Shown piece by piece: positions 55,648-64,000 of a stretch of DNA of 64,000 nucleotides. Below the pieces are notes generated by a model. The model saw nothing but the letters and a program-made list of their open reading frames with translations. It made no database searches and was not told the DNA's origin. Where the stretch lies: positions 2,653,131-2,717,130 of the forward strand of contig JAOSJT010000001.1 of the NCBI GenBank assembly GCA_027493955.1, written 5' to 3'. The position numbers and the translations under genes are program-made. The first letter of the stretch is position 1. Every line of letters starts with the position of its first letter. This stretch comes from Bacteroidia bacterium. Lineage in GTDB: Bacteria > Bacteroidota > Ignavibacteria > SZUA-365.

Positions 55648-57678
55648 ATGCGTAACTCCATCCGCTTCTCCCTGATACTGGTGCTCATCGCCGTGCTGGT
55701 TTCCGGCGTGTCCGCGCAGAACGACGTTCTCACCACACGCAACATTTTCGATATCCGGCAGGTGCTGGAAACCGCCGTATCTCCCGACGGCCGCCATATC
55801 GCCTACACGGTGTTCGCGCCGCGTCCTTTCACCGATCCGGCAGGGCCCGATTACCGCGATCTCGTGCTTTTCGACACGCAGAGCGGACAATCGCGCACTT
55901 TCCTTTCCGCAAAGCGGGCGGTCTACTCCCTCGGATGGACAACCGATGGTTCACAGGTGACCTTCCTCGGCGTGCTCGATAACAACGGTGGTGCGCAGCT
56001 GTATGCGATGTCCCTCAGCGGCGGCGAAGCGCGTGCGCTCACCACCAGCGCTACCGGGGTATCCGACTATTCGTTCTCGCCCGACGGAAAGAGGCTCGCG
56101 TTCCTCGCCACGGATCCGCAGCCTGCGGCCCTGGCCGATGCGCGGAAAAAGGGCTTCGATGCGCAGGTGTACGAGGAACTCAACGCCGAACGTGGTGTCC
56201 ACATTCTGGACCTCGCCACCAACACCAGCAAAAAGCTGACCAGTGGGGTCTCGGTGTTTGACATCGAGTGGAGCCCAGACGGCAGCCGCATCGCGGCGGC
56301 TGTGGCGAACGAAAATACGGTGGACATGTCCTATATGTTCAAGCGCATCCATCTCATCGATCCCGCGAGCGGCGCAATGACCCTGCTGGTCGAAAATCCC
56401 GGAAAACTCGGCAAATTGGCCTGGAGCCCCGACGGATCGAAACTGGCCTTCATTTCAGCAGTAGAGGTCTGGGACTCCAAGGAGCAGAGTATTTTCATTG
56501 CGGACAGGAACAGCCCCAAACCATTCAAGGAACTGCGCAATTACTCCGCCGGCTTCGAGGGTTCGGTGATAGATATCGCCTGGAAAGACAACACTGCGTT
56601 GCTCTTCGCTTCGGAAGAAGGGGTGGACATCACACTGCGCGAACTCTCCGTCGAGAGCGGCGGCAATACACTGCTCATCGCAGGCGGCACGGTAGCCTTC
56701 GGCGCTTTCTCCGCGGAGAAAGGCGTGCTATCCTTCGCCGCTTCCACACCGGCACATCCGCGTGAGCTCTTCACCTGGCGGGACGGCACGCTCACCCGTC
56801 ATACCACGTCGAATCCCTGGCTCGCAAACATCCGCCTCGCCCGCCAGGAGCGCTTTGTGTACAAGGCAAAGGACGGTCTCGAAATCACCTCCGTGCTGAT
56901 CTATCCCCTGGATTACACACCCGGAAAAACCTATCCCCTCATCGTGGACATACACGGCGGTCCCGAAGCGGCGTATCAAAACGACTGGGTGACGGGTTAC
57001 GGCAACTGGGGACAGGTAGCCGCGGCCAAGGGCTATGTGGTGTTCATGCCGAATTACCGCAGCAGCACAGGTCGCGGCGTGGCCTATGCGAAAATGGGTC
57101 TCGGCGACCTCGCGGGCAAAGAATTCACGGATGTGCTGGACGGCATTGACGAGCTGGTGAAGATGAAGCTCGTGGATCCGAAGCGCGTGGGCATCGGCGG
57201 TGGCTCCTACGGTGGCTACTTCTCCGCCTGGGCGGCCACGCGGCACAGTAAGCGTTTCGCCGCGTCGGTGGTCTTTGTCGGCGTGTCCAATCAGATATCC
57301 AAGCGCAACACCACGGACATTCCCTGGGAGGATTATCACGTGCACTGGGGCATATGGACACATGAGAATTTCGAGAAGGTGTACGACCGCAGCCCCGTGA
57401 AATGGGCCAACGGCAGCGTCACGCCCACGCTCATTCTGCACGGCACCGAGGATCCCCGCGTGCATCCCAGCCAGAGTCTGGAACTGTACCGCTCGCTAAA
57501 GCTGCACGGCAAGGCGCCTGTTCGCCTCGTCTGGTATCTGGGCGAAGGACACGGAAATCGCCGGAACACCAGCCGCCTGGACTATCTCGTACGCACTATG
57601 GACTGGTTCGACACCTATCTGCAGCGCGGCGGCGGCGACATGCCACCCGCCATCCCCGCAATGCCGCTGGAGAAATAG
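55648..57678 (+). CDS. Exported S9-family (prolyl oligopeptidase-like) peptidase
   Basis: 676 residues from ATG 55648, which begins a signal peptide (MRNSIRFSLILVLIAVLVSG, cut after VSAQ). Residues 30-400 are a TolB/DPP-like propeller (SPDGRHIAYTVF, SPDGKRLAFLA, SPDGSKLAFIS). The C-terminal alpha/beta hydrolase has nucleophile GGGSYGGYFS (near Ser522), Asp in HGTEDPRVHPSQ and His in YLGEGHGN. Likely periplasmic acylaminoacyl- or dipeptidyl-peptidase-type enzyme for peptide uptake; exact specificity unknown. Divergent from sufB. Confidence 0.92.
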   Translation: MRNSIRFSLILVLIAVLVSGVSAQNDVLTTRNIFDIRQVLETAVSPDGRHIAYTVFAPRPFTDPAGPDYRDLVLFDTQSGQSRTFLSAKRAVYSLGWTTDGSQVTFLGVLDNNGGAQLYAMSLSGGEARALTTSATGVSDYSFSPDGKRLAFLATDPQPAALADARKKGFDAQVYEELNAERGVHILDLATNTSKKLTSGVSVFDIEWSPDGSRIAAAVANENTVDMSYMFKRIHLIDPASGAMTLLVENPGKLGKLAWSPDGSKLAFISAVEVWDSKEQSIFIADRNSPKPFKELRNYSAGFEGSVIDIAWKDNTALLFASEEGVDITLRELSVESGGNTLLIAGGTVAFGAFSAEKGVLSFAASTPAHPRELFTWRDGTLTRHTTSNPWLANIRLARQERFVYKAKDGLEITSVLIYPLDYTPGKTYPLIVDIHGGPEAAYQNDWVTGYGNWGQVAAAKGYVVFMPNYRSSTGRGVAYAKMGLGDLAGKEFTDVLDGIDELVKMKLVDPKRVGIGGGSYGGYFSAWAATRHSKRFAASVVFVGVSNQISKRNTTDIPWEDYHVHWGIWTHENFEKVYDRSPVKWANGSVTPTLILHGTEDPRVHPSQSLELYRSLKLHGKAPVRLVWYLGEGHGNRRNTSRLDYLVRTMDWFDTYLQRGGGDMPPAIPAMPLEK

Positions 57679-57685
57679 CGGAGGA

Positions 57686-57754
57686 GTTAAACGTTAAACG
57701 TTAAACGAGGGGAGAGTTGGTCGGTAATACATCGTTTAACGTTTAACGTTTAAC
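57686..57754. repeat. GTTAAACG triple-word perfect inverted repeat
   Basis: Three GTTAAAC words (57686-57708) and their exact complement (57732-57754) form a 23-bp perfect stem with a 23-base loop. It fills the whole gap between the convergent S9 peptidase and thiN genes and could serve as a bidirectional terminator. Confidence 0.88.
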
Positions 57755-57759
57755 GCATC

Positions 57760-58413
57760 TCACATCCGCGCCATGTCCTCGTGGTATCTCCTGAACACCA
57801 GCAGGACGCCGGAGGCGAGATGTACGGTAAATCGTTCGCCCAGCGCCTCGTTGCAGGTCCCTTCGGCAATTCCCGCTTCAAGCACTCCGCCGTCCAGGGC
57901 ATAGCGCAGACCATCGTAGCGCACTCCTTCGCAGCGCCCGAGCGGCACGATGCTGACGCGGTCTCCGGGTGACGCACGGAACTCCGCACTCTGCGTGATG
58001 ACGTCGATGCGGCAATGCGGATCGAACAGCACCATGCGCATGCGGGAGCTGTGCCGAAGCAGGATGGAGAAATTCCCGAGCGTGTGATCGAGCAACCCCC
58101 CGGTTACCCCGGCTACCGCGATGGAGGAATGGCCGGTCTCATGCAGATACAGCAGGGCCTTCTCGAAATCCGTATCGCTCTGCCTGCTCAAGTATCGTAA
58201 TTCTACTTCGCGCTGCTCATAGTACTCCCGCGTCTCTCGTGTGATGCTGTCGAAGTCGCCAATGATGAGCTGCGGCTGAATGCCCGTTCTGCGGGCCACG
58301 TTCGCGCCTCCGTCCGCGCAGACGATATGCGATGCCCTCGCGGCCAGTTCGCGCAGTGTCGCAGCTTGCGGCTGCTCTCCATTGCAGATCAGCAAGGCGT
58401 ATGGTGTATCCAT
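57760..58413 (-). CDS. thiN: Thiamine pyrophosphokinase
   Basis: 217 residues from ATG 58413 (MDTPYALLICNG); the longer frame is unsupported. TPK motifs are IVCADGGANVA, LIIGDFDSI, SRQSDTDFEKAL and GGLLDHTLGN. It makes TPP from thiamine and ATP. It lies 78 bp after the TonB receptor gene on the same strand, so both fall under the TPP riboswitch: salvage by import plus pyrophosphorylation. Confidence 0.94.
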   Translation of the reverse strand: MDTPYALLICNGEQPQAATLRELAARASHIVCADGGANVARRTGIQPQLIIGDFDSITRETREYYEQREVELRYLSRQSDTDFEKALLYLHETGHSSIAVAGVTGGLLDHTLGNFSILLRHSSRMRMVLFDPHCRIDVITQSAEFRASPGDRVSIVPLGRCEGVRYDGLRYALDGGVLEAGIAEGTCNEALGERFTVHLASGVLLVFRRYHEDMARM

Positions 58414-58491
58414 GGGTGCTCCGTGTCCCGATATTCTACGGCTGTGTGAGACGGCGGACAGTGCGAGCTGCACCGTCCGCCACCATCCTGA

Positions 58492-60936
58492 TTATAATTC
58501 AAAAGCCAGATCGATGAAGTAATTGCGTTCGGCGCCGACGAAGAACTGATCGCCTTCGCCGCTCTGCGCGTACAGGGCGTCGAACACATTGTTCACTGCA
58601 AGCCGCAGCTCGACCGCCTTCCACCACGGCAATGCCGTGCTGCGATAGCCGACTGCAAGATTGAACACATTCCACGCGTCGACGCTGTTGTCCTCGTTTT
58701 GTTCGTTGTCTGTGTACTGTTTGCCGACGTACTTCCACAGCGCCACGACGGACAGGCCGCGGTCGCGCCAGGTGAGCTTTGCGTTGGCAAGCTGCTCGGG
58801 GAAGCCGGCAATGTGGTTGCCGTCGAGTTTGCGTTCGAGCACGCCGCCGCTGCCGTCATCCTCGAACACGGAGTAGCGGCTGAGGCGGCTGCGACTGAAC
58901 AATCCGTTGACGTCCAACGTGAGCGTGCGCAGCAAGCGCAGCTGCGCCGACAGCTCGAGACCGAGATGCAGCGTCTTCTCCGCGTTGCCGGTAATGGGCT
59001 GCCCGAAGCGGTCCAATTGTCCGCTCTTTACTATCTCGTCGCTGAAATCCATCACATAGGTATTGACGAGCACGCGCACGCCATCCGCAATGTATCCCGC
59101 GCCGAATTCGGAATTGAGAAGCTGTTCCGGCTTCACCACCGGCGACGTGAAATCGTAGCTTCCGTCGGGCCGCTGCGCGAATTGCGGAGTTTCGCCTCCG
59201 CTGGATTCCGCGGCGTCGTACAGATTCTTCAACCGCGGCTCCCGGCTGGTAAGCGATACGCTGCCGTAGAGATTCCACCGCTCGTCGATGTTATAGTTGA
59301 TGCCCAGACGCGGATTGAGGAAGTGGTAGTCGCTGGAAAAATCCGTACCGACATACATTTCGTCGAACAGGCGGTAGCGATTGAATACATACTGCACGCT
59401 GCCCTGCACGTTGACGCGCTCGCTCAGTTGAAGCTGCTCCTGCGCGAATACGGCGGCCACATCCTTCCCGCCCTTGTATTCATAGTAATGCCGCGACGGA
59501 TCGAGTTCCTCCGGCAAGCCCGCGGCGCTCTGTATGCGGCCCCAATGCACGGAGCGGTGCCGGCGCAGCTCGAAACCAGCAGTGAAGGCCCCTCCGCCAT
59601 GCTTCAGCGTGAGGCGCGGCAGCCAGCCGAATTGCCGGTTATCCACATAGGCGCGAATGATGGGATTGCCCGGGTCCGGCGCGTTCGGAAAACCGAATTC
59701 CGGCGTGAGGCGGTAATACGCGGCGTCGGTCCAACCCGTCCCGTCGTAATCAAAATATCCTTGCCCCACGACATAGAACAGCGCGCTGTTGAAGGTCAGC
59801 ACGTCCGATGCGCGCCACTCGTTAAGCAACTCGTAATGCGGTTGGCTGAACTGCTCGTGCTCCTGTTTGCGCCTGTCCTGCGTATAGGTGTACGCACCGT
59901 TCTCGGCTTCCCAGTAATTGTAGTTTTTCCTGCGCGCGTCCCGATCCTTGATCGCGAATTTCGGCAAGCCCGTGTACACCAAGCCGTCTTCCAGCGGACC
60001 GCCGTACACGTTGACCCGCGTTGTGACGTCCGTATCGTAGCGCGTCGCGGCAAGATAGTAGGAACTGGCTTTGACCCAGGAATGATCGCGATAACCGTCC
60101 GTGCTCATGCGCGAGAGACGCGCGTACAGCGTGTAGGTGTCGTCCACCAATCCCGATCCCGCGGCAATCGCGTAGCGCTGCGTATTGTAGCTGCCTCCGC
60201 CGGTACTCAGCGTAACGCCCTTTCTGTCCGCAAAATCCCCCGTCACGATGTTGATGGAGCCACCGATGGCCGGAGGTCCGTAGAACGCGCTGCCGGCACC
60301 GCGCTGTATCTGAATGTCCTCGGTATTCCCGAGCATGTCCACAAGGTTGATCCAGTACACGTTGTGGTCTTCCGGATCGTTCTGCGGCACGCCGTTGACC
60401 ATGACGGCAAGCCGGCGTTGGTCGAAGCCGCGGATACGGAGATAATTGTAGCCGATGCCGCTGCCGCCTTCGGAGTAATAGGTCACGGACGGAAGGTCCG
60501 AAAGAAGCACCGGGACGTCCTGCACGAAGTACTCGCGTTCCAGCGTCTCCCGACCGATGTTGGAGAAGGTCACCGGCGAAAAGCGCTCCGTCGCGCGCGA
60601 AGCGGAGATCTCGATGAGCGGTCCCTGCGTGGGGGACGGCTGCAGGTCTATGGCGAGCGTCAGAGTTTCGTTGCCGAGCGACACCGTGCGCACATCGCTG
60701 CGATAGCCGACATGACTGACGCGCAGCGTGTACTCGCCCGGCTGAAGTTGCGGAAGAGAGAAGCGGCCTGTTTCGTCCGTGGCCACGCCGCGGTTGCCCG
60801 GCTGGAGCAGCACGTTGGCGGAGGGGAGCGGCGCACCGGTGCGCGCGTCGCTCACGCGGCCGGTGATGGACTGAGCGAAAAGCGGGCCCTGCAGAAGCGT
60901 GTGTACTGCGAGGGCGAGTAACCAGAATGTTCTCAT
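58492..60936 (-). CDS. TonB-dependent outer-membrane receptor, probable thiamine importer
   Basis: 814 residues. Signal peptide (TFWLLALAVHTLLQGPLFAQ), a carboxypeptidase-like regulatory domain (22-110: ITGRVSDARTGAPLPSANVLL), a plug (about 115-240: PVLLSDLPSVTYYSEGGSG, IRGFDQRRLAVMVNG, IQRGAGSAFYGPPAIGGSINI) and a 22-strand barrel ending in a final aromatic-poor FIDLAFEL. The TPP riboswitch in its leader and the thiN partner point to thiamine or a precursor as cargo; the receptor family itself is broad. Confidence 0.9.
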   Translation of the reverse strand: MRTFWLLALAVHTLLQGPLFAQSITGRVSDARTGAPLPSANVLLQPGNRGVATDETGRFSLPQLQPGEYTLRVSHVGYRSDVRTVSLGNETLTLAIDLQPSPTQGPLIEISASRATERFSPVTFSNIGRETLEREYFVQDVPVLLSDLPSVTYYSEGGSGIGYNYLRIRGFDQRRLAVMVNGVPQNDPEDHNVYWINLVDMLGNTEDIQIQRGAGSAFYGPPAIGGSINIVTGDFADRKGVTLSTGGGSYNTQRYAIAAGSGLVDDTYTLYARLSRMSTDGYRDHSWVKASSYYLAATRYDTDVTTRVNVYGGPLEDGLVYTGLPKFAIKDRDARRKNYNYWEAENGAYTYTQDRRKQEHEQFSQPHYELLNEWRASDVLTFNSALFYVVGQGYFDYDGTGWTDAAYYRLTPEFGFPNAPDPGNPIIRAYVDNRQFGWLPRLTLKHGGGAFTAGFELRRHRSVHWGRIQSAAGLPEELDPSRHYYEYKGGKDVAAVFAQEQLQLSERVNVQGSVQYVFNRYRLFDEMYVGTDFSSDYHFLNPRLGINYNIDERWNLYGSVSLTSREPRLKNLYDAAESSGGETPQFAQRPDGSYDFTSPVVKPEQLLNSEFGAGYIADGVRVLVNTYVMDFSDEIVKSGQLDRFGQPITGNAEKTLHLGLELSAQLRLLRTLTLDVNGLFSRSRLSRYSVFEDDGSGGVLERKLDGNHIAGFPEQLANAKLTWRDRGLSVVALWKYVGKQYTDNEQNEDNSVDAWNVFNLAVGYRSTALPWWKAVELRLAVNNVFDALYAQSGEGDQFFVGAERNYFIDLAFEL

Positions 60937-61002
60937 GGCATGGTTCCTGAGTTGTTTTCCGGGACTCGACCCTGACGTTGGATGGGTGAGGGAGAGGGAA
61001 TG

Positions 61003-61039
61003 AAAAAACCGTTGACCCTGCGGTTAGCAGAACAACGGT
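61003..61039 (-). terminator. TPP riboswitch expression-platform terminator
   Basis: On the minus strand ACCGTTG (61039-61033) pairs with CAACGGT (61014-61008), an inner CTGC/GCAG pair sits between, and TTTTTT follows (61008-61003). It lies between the aptamer and the receptor start, so ligand-bound RNA should stop here. Confidence 0.85.
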
Positions 61040-61045
61040 GTAGAG

Positions 61046-61133
61046 AGGCTTCCTTCCCTACGCCGGCATTATCCGGGTCAGGTTCGACGGGTGTATTCTC
61101 AGCTGCCGGTATCTCCGGCAGCACCCCGAGTGA
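61046..61133 (-). ncRNA. TPP (THI-box) riboswitch
   Basis: The minus strand reads GGGGTGC, the stem GCCGGAGATACCGGC, then CTGAGA, later GAACCTGA and CCGGATAATGCCGGCGTAGG: the conserved THI-box order with the pyrimidine- and pyrophosphate-binding elements. Its start at 61133 lies at the position predicted for transcription from the promoter at 61139-61169. It controls the TonB receptor and thiN. Confidence 0.96.
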
Positions 61134-61138
61134 ATGAA

Positions 61139-61169
61139 ATAATGTAGCACGGATTTTTTCTTTGAGCAA
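61139..61169 (-). promoter_or_regulatory. Promoter of the TPP riboswitch operon
   Basis: On the minus strand: TTG (61169-61167), 20-bp spacer, TACATTAT (61146-61139). The next transcribed bases are the riboswitch 5' end. Confidence 0.65.
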
Positions 61170-61177
61170 GGAAAAAC

Positions 61178-61205
61178 AAAAAAACCGCCCCACGATTGTG
61201 AGGCG
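61178..61205 (-). terminator. Terminator of the large T9SS gene
   Basis: On the minus strand CGCCTCAC-AATC-GTGGGGCG followed by GTTTTTTT (to 61178): a 7-bp stem with one mismatch and a T-run. It lies 116 bp after the stop codon at 61321 and just upstream of the riboswitch promoter. Confidence 0.8.
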
Positions 61206-61320
61206 ATTTCGAAACCGTGTTCAAGGAGAGGGTGAGAGCGGAATTACCATTCCCTCGTCACTCACAGCCATGTGGTCCGGTACAACGTTATTGCATCCCG
61301 CATAGGTCGCCCGGCGCGCA

Positions 61321-64000
61321 TCACCGCAACAGCGTCATCTTTCGTGTCAGGCTTTGTCCGAGCGCACTGAGGCGGTAATAGTACACGCCGCTGGGGAGAT
61401 TGCGCGCGTCGAAGGTGACGCGATGGCGACCCGCCGCCGTGTGCTGCTGTACCAGGGTCGCCACCTTGCGACCGAGGTGATCATGGACCAGCAGTTCGAC
61501 GTGCGCGTCGCTTTCTATACCGTAGCTTATGCTGGTCGTCGGATTGAAAGGATTCGGCGCATTCTGTTCAAGCGTCAGCCCCGTCGGTCTCGGCGCGTCG
61601 TGCGCCATCGCTTTTTGTTGCTGCAGCGTATCGAGACTGGTGATAACCTGTACCTCCCACCCATCCGCAGACGTTGTATCCGCAAGCTCTATGCACATGT
61701 ACACCGTCGAACCGCCGATGTTGCTCAGGTCATGTCTGTCGAGTACATACAGCGCCGTATCGCCCTGATATCCATACATGTCGATGCTGTTCTCGAGCAA
61801 CACTTGATGGCTGCTGGCGTCCCTGAAGCGCACGAGCACGACCATGCTGCTGTCCAGATCGGCCGGATACTCGGCATAGAGCTCGTTGCCGTATTCAACG
61901 GCGCCTCCGGTCGGGACGGTGAAGGGCGCAGTACGCATGCACCGGCCTATGTCGCTCCACCACCGGAGATCCAGCGAGTCACCCTCGAGGTCCCATTCAA
62001 TCTCGGTGTAATTCTCGCCGGCGGCAATCACATGCGGCTTCACGATGCCGAACATGGCGTAGGAGGAGTCGTTTTTGCGCACCACTAGCTCGCGCAGCGG
62101 ATCGCTGACGAGTATCGATGTTGACTTTCGCAGACCTGTGGTTGTGGTGTTGACGTGGTATTGCAGAGCCTCGCGCAACACCGGCGATCCGGGATCGGCG
62201 GGTGATGGATACCCCCAAGAGGTACTGAAGATCTCCAACGGTTTGTACAACTCGGAAATCGCAGGATAGTACCCCATGGCTTGGGCATTCGCTGCAACAG
62301 TTGCAGGCATATTGTGAGGGAATCTCGCGTATGCGATCTCGTGCGCCACTGAAGTCAGCGGTAGTACTACCTCTCTGAGATTCATGGCCACAAGAAAATC
62401 CATCGAACCGTTGAACATCGAAAAATTCAACACCGGTTCCGGTTTTACGGCTTGCGTTGACGGCAGATTGGTGACCTGAGTCACACGGGTTCCGGCCGCG
62501 CTGAACCTCGTCACTGCCACGCGGTTACCGGTCGGTATCGGTAGAGTAGGATCGGGAGTGACGATCGGCCACAAGGAAGTGACTGGCATGAACGTGCGGC
62601 CCATCATGGACAGACCCAACGGAGATATTTGCGCAGGATTCGGGAAAGTACCCCGATTTACCATCTCGTAGGCGATCGCGGCTACAGTATTCCCCCCGAA
62701 ACATTGACTGGTGACGGACGGCCCGGCGGTGTTGGCGATATTGATGCTGTTTGCCGGAACGTTGGCTGCATCGGGATTCACCACGACGGTGCTTCCTGGC
62801 GTTTGGTCGTCTATCGTGAGCATCTTGTAACGCATGCGTCCGGTTATGCCTTCTCTCCATGCCACAACAAACTGTTTCGCATTGTTGCAGGCATACAAAT
62901 GGCTTATGGAAGGATACTCCGGCTGATGCTGATCCGGCCTGAAGTCCCAGAGACCGTCCTCCAGAAGAACATCGCTGAATAACACGTTCGCAGTGCCTTG
63001 ACTGGTTTGATGACCGGCGTACAGGGGAAAGCTGGCATTATAGACCGAGTAACGCATTTGCTTGTTCCCCTCGTACACGAGCACACAGTATCTGCTCTCG
63101 CTATAGCTTGCCGCCGCGACGACGGGGTGCGTGTTGGGTGGATCCGCCACAGCGATACTGTCGAGCGTATACCAGGCATCGGGTCGCTCCGAGAGTAGCT
63201 TGCTTTTCAGCACAACAGCCCCCGCCGAGTTATCGACATAGGAAATGTATATCATCGTCGGAGCTGCGAGCGAGCCCGGATCGTGCTCGTTTTTGACGGC
63301 AATACACGGATTTGATGCGTTGTGATGGAAGTCGCTGATCAGCACCTCCGGTTGCCACGTGTCGCCCGCGTCTTCCGTCCAGGTGTACCACACGCGCCCG
63401 CCGCTGACGTACACGGCATGGTACCAGGTGGAGTCCCAGGTCCAGCGCATGGCCGCAATTTTTCGCTGACTGTTGCCGCGGGTAGGCGGGATCTCTTGCG
63501 TTGCGCGCATGTGTGCTTTGTAGAACGCAAAGATCTGAGCATCCGGATTCTCGAACTTCAAGTCCACCCCGAGTGAGGCGGTGCGCTGCCATTGCCTGGT
63601 TTGAGACAATTCGTAGACATTCGGCTCGCTGCTGAACGACACCACCGCATCATCCGCATCGCGCGCATAGACTCTGACCAGCGACCAGTCGCCCTGCGCG
63701 AGCGGCGGCGTCACCGTCGAGCCGCGGTCCCACGAAAGAAATGTCGGAAACTCCGCGGAGTAGAACGGACGGCCTGATGTTACCGGTTGATCCAAAAACA
63801 CCGCCGCGTCCGATGGATCCGGATAATTCGCGTTACCCGTCGGGATGTAGGGCGAGGGAAAGTCGTTCGGCTCGCCGGTCTGATCGCCGTTGCCATCCAC
63901 AAACCAGGGGTCACGAAAGCGCACCGTGCCGTCGTCGGCGAATTCCTCGAAGTTGTTGAAAATTTGAACGGAGGCGGGAGACTTGAAGTGTGCTCGTTTC
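61321..64000 (-). CDS. Large secreted T9SS protein, N-terminus beyond window
   Basis: At least 892 residues; the frame stays open to base 64000, so the GTG near 63924 is internal. The visible part begins near FNNFEEFADDGTVRFRDPWF and contains long sialidase-like or beta-propeller stretches (WTWDSTWYHAVYVSGGRVWY, WTEDAGDTWQPEVLISDFHH with an Asp-box, SYVDNSAGAVVL). The C-terminal 85 residues are a clear sorting domain (NAPNPFNPTTSISYGIESDA...RKMTLLR). Likely surface enzyme or adhesin; function unknown. Confidence 0.85.
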   Translation of the reverse strand, partial: KRAHFKSPASVQIFNNFEEFADDGTVRFRDPWFVDGNGDQTGEPNDFPSPYIPTGNANYPDPSDAAVFLDQPVTSGRPFYSAEFPTFLSWDRGSTVTPPLAQGDWSLVRVYARDADDAVVSFSSEPNVYELSQTRQWQRTASLGVDLKFENPDAQIFAFYKAHMRATQEIPPTRGNSQRKIAAMRWTWDSTWYHAVYVSGGRVWYTWTEDAGDTWQPEVLISDFHHNASNPCIAVKNEHDPGSLAAPTMIYISYVDNSAGAVVLKSKLLSERPDAWYTLDSIAVADPPNTHPVVAAASYSESRYCVLVYEGNKQMRYSVYNASFPLYAGHQTSQGTANVLFSDVLLEDGLWDFRPDQHQPEYPSISHLYACNNAKQFVVAWREGITGRMRYKMLTIDDQTPGSTVVVNPDAANVPANSINIANTAGPSVTSQCFGGNTVAAIAYEMVNRGTFPNPAQISPLGLSMMGRTFMPVTSLWPIVTPDPTLPIPTGNRVAVTRFSAAGTRVTQVTNLPSTQAVKPEPVLNFSMFNGSMDFLVAMNLREVVLPLTSVAHEIAYARFPHNMPATVAANAQAMGYYPAISELYKPLEIFSTSWGYPSPADPGSPVLREALQYHVNTTTTGLRKSTSILVSDPLRELVVRKNDSSYAMFGIVKPHVIAAGENYTEIEWDLEGDSLDLRWWSDIGRCMRTAPFTVPTGGAVEYGNELYAEYPADLDSSMVVLVRFRDASSHQVLLENSIDMYGYQGDTALYVLDRHDLSNIGGSTVYMCIELADTTSADGWEVQVITSLDTLQQQKAMAHDAPRPTGLTLEQNAPNPFNPTTSISYGIESDAHVELLVHDHLGRKVATLVQQHTAAGRHRVTFDARNLPSGVYYYRLSALGQSLTRKMTLLR

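Noticed and set aside
58699-60921. 740-residue open frame antisense to the TonB receptor
   Set aside because: High-GC antisense shadow; the minus-strand protein is clearly real and riboswitch controlled.
1-64000. tRNA, rRNA or IS elements
   Set aside because: Looked for T-loop-like GGTTCGAAT patterns and transposase motifs; none convincing. The only GGTTCGA-like match lies in the TPP riboswitch.

Overview
The window (about 58% GC by eye) looks like a chromosome segment of a free-living FCB-group bacterium (Bacteroidota/Ignavibacteriota/Kapabacteria-like). Three kinds of evidence support this. Several large secreted proteins end in type IX secretion (T9SS) type A sorting domains with the YPNPFNP-type motif. 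A Bacteroidota-style promoter, TTG-N20-TAnnTT, recurs at least eight times with exactly 20 bp spacing. Other typical elements are a TonB receptor behind a TPP riboswitch, two tandem signal peptidases with large periplasmic inserts, and SufU-type Fe-S assembly. No rRNA, tRNA, phage, IS element or CRISPR array was seen.

Layout. 1-9 kb: a secreted metalloprotease (5' cut by the window), a CPA2 antiporter, a cysteine-rich PAS histidine kinase with an unknown partner, and a Kelch/Omp28-like T9SS protein. 9-17 kb: queuosine genes queE-queF-queC, then lepA, two lepB genes and hemW. 17-22 kb: a methyltransferase and a lower-GC island with a PaeR7I/XhoI-type restriction-modification pair, whose promoter carries a perfect 18-bp operator. 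22-31 kb: an HD hydrolase, sbcC-sbcD, a secreted EEP-family nuclease-like protein and thioredoxin-fold secreted proteins. 31-33.4 kb: a decayed HigBA-type toxin-antitoxin pair and a 72-bp-period hairpin array. 33.4-43.4 kb: a frataxin-like protein, a flavin reductase-like protein, a beta-carotene ketolase, a BNR-repeat T9SS gene broken by an amber codon, a VWA protein, an M23 lipoprotein, a SlyD-like PPIase and two unknown exported proteins. 43.5-48.4 kb: a three-gene module (sigma-like protein, zinc-finger anti-sigma-like protein, and a membrane protein joining a Lon-like protease domain to two LamG domains). 48.5-55.4 kb: sufBCDSU-sufT-bacilliredoxin-Rrf2 regulator with a likely operator upstream of sufB. 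55.6-64 kb: an S9 peptidase, thiN plus a TonB receptor under a TPP riboswitch, and a large T9SS protein cut by the right edge.

Two things stand out as least described. One is the sigma-like/anti-sigma-like/Lon-LamG module, which could be a surface-sensing pathway with a built-in membrane-tethered protease. The other is the intergenic DNA, packed with short-word repeats (GTGAAAAGG, GAGAGC, GTTAAACG, ATCGTTGATCGTAA, CATTATCCATTGTC and others) often arranged as long imperfect inverted repeats, plus a separate family of hairpins amplified into a 14-unit array. Some repeats reach into genes: one supplies the start and signal-peptide N-region of the VWA protein, another the stop codon of crtW.
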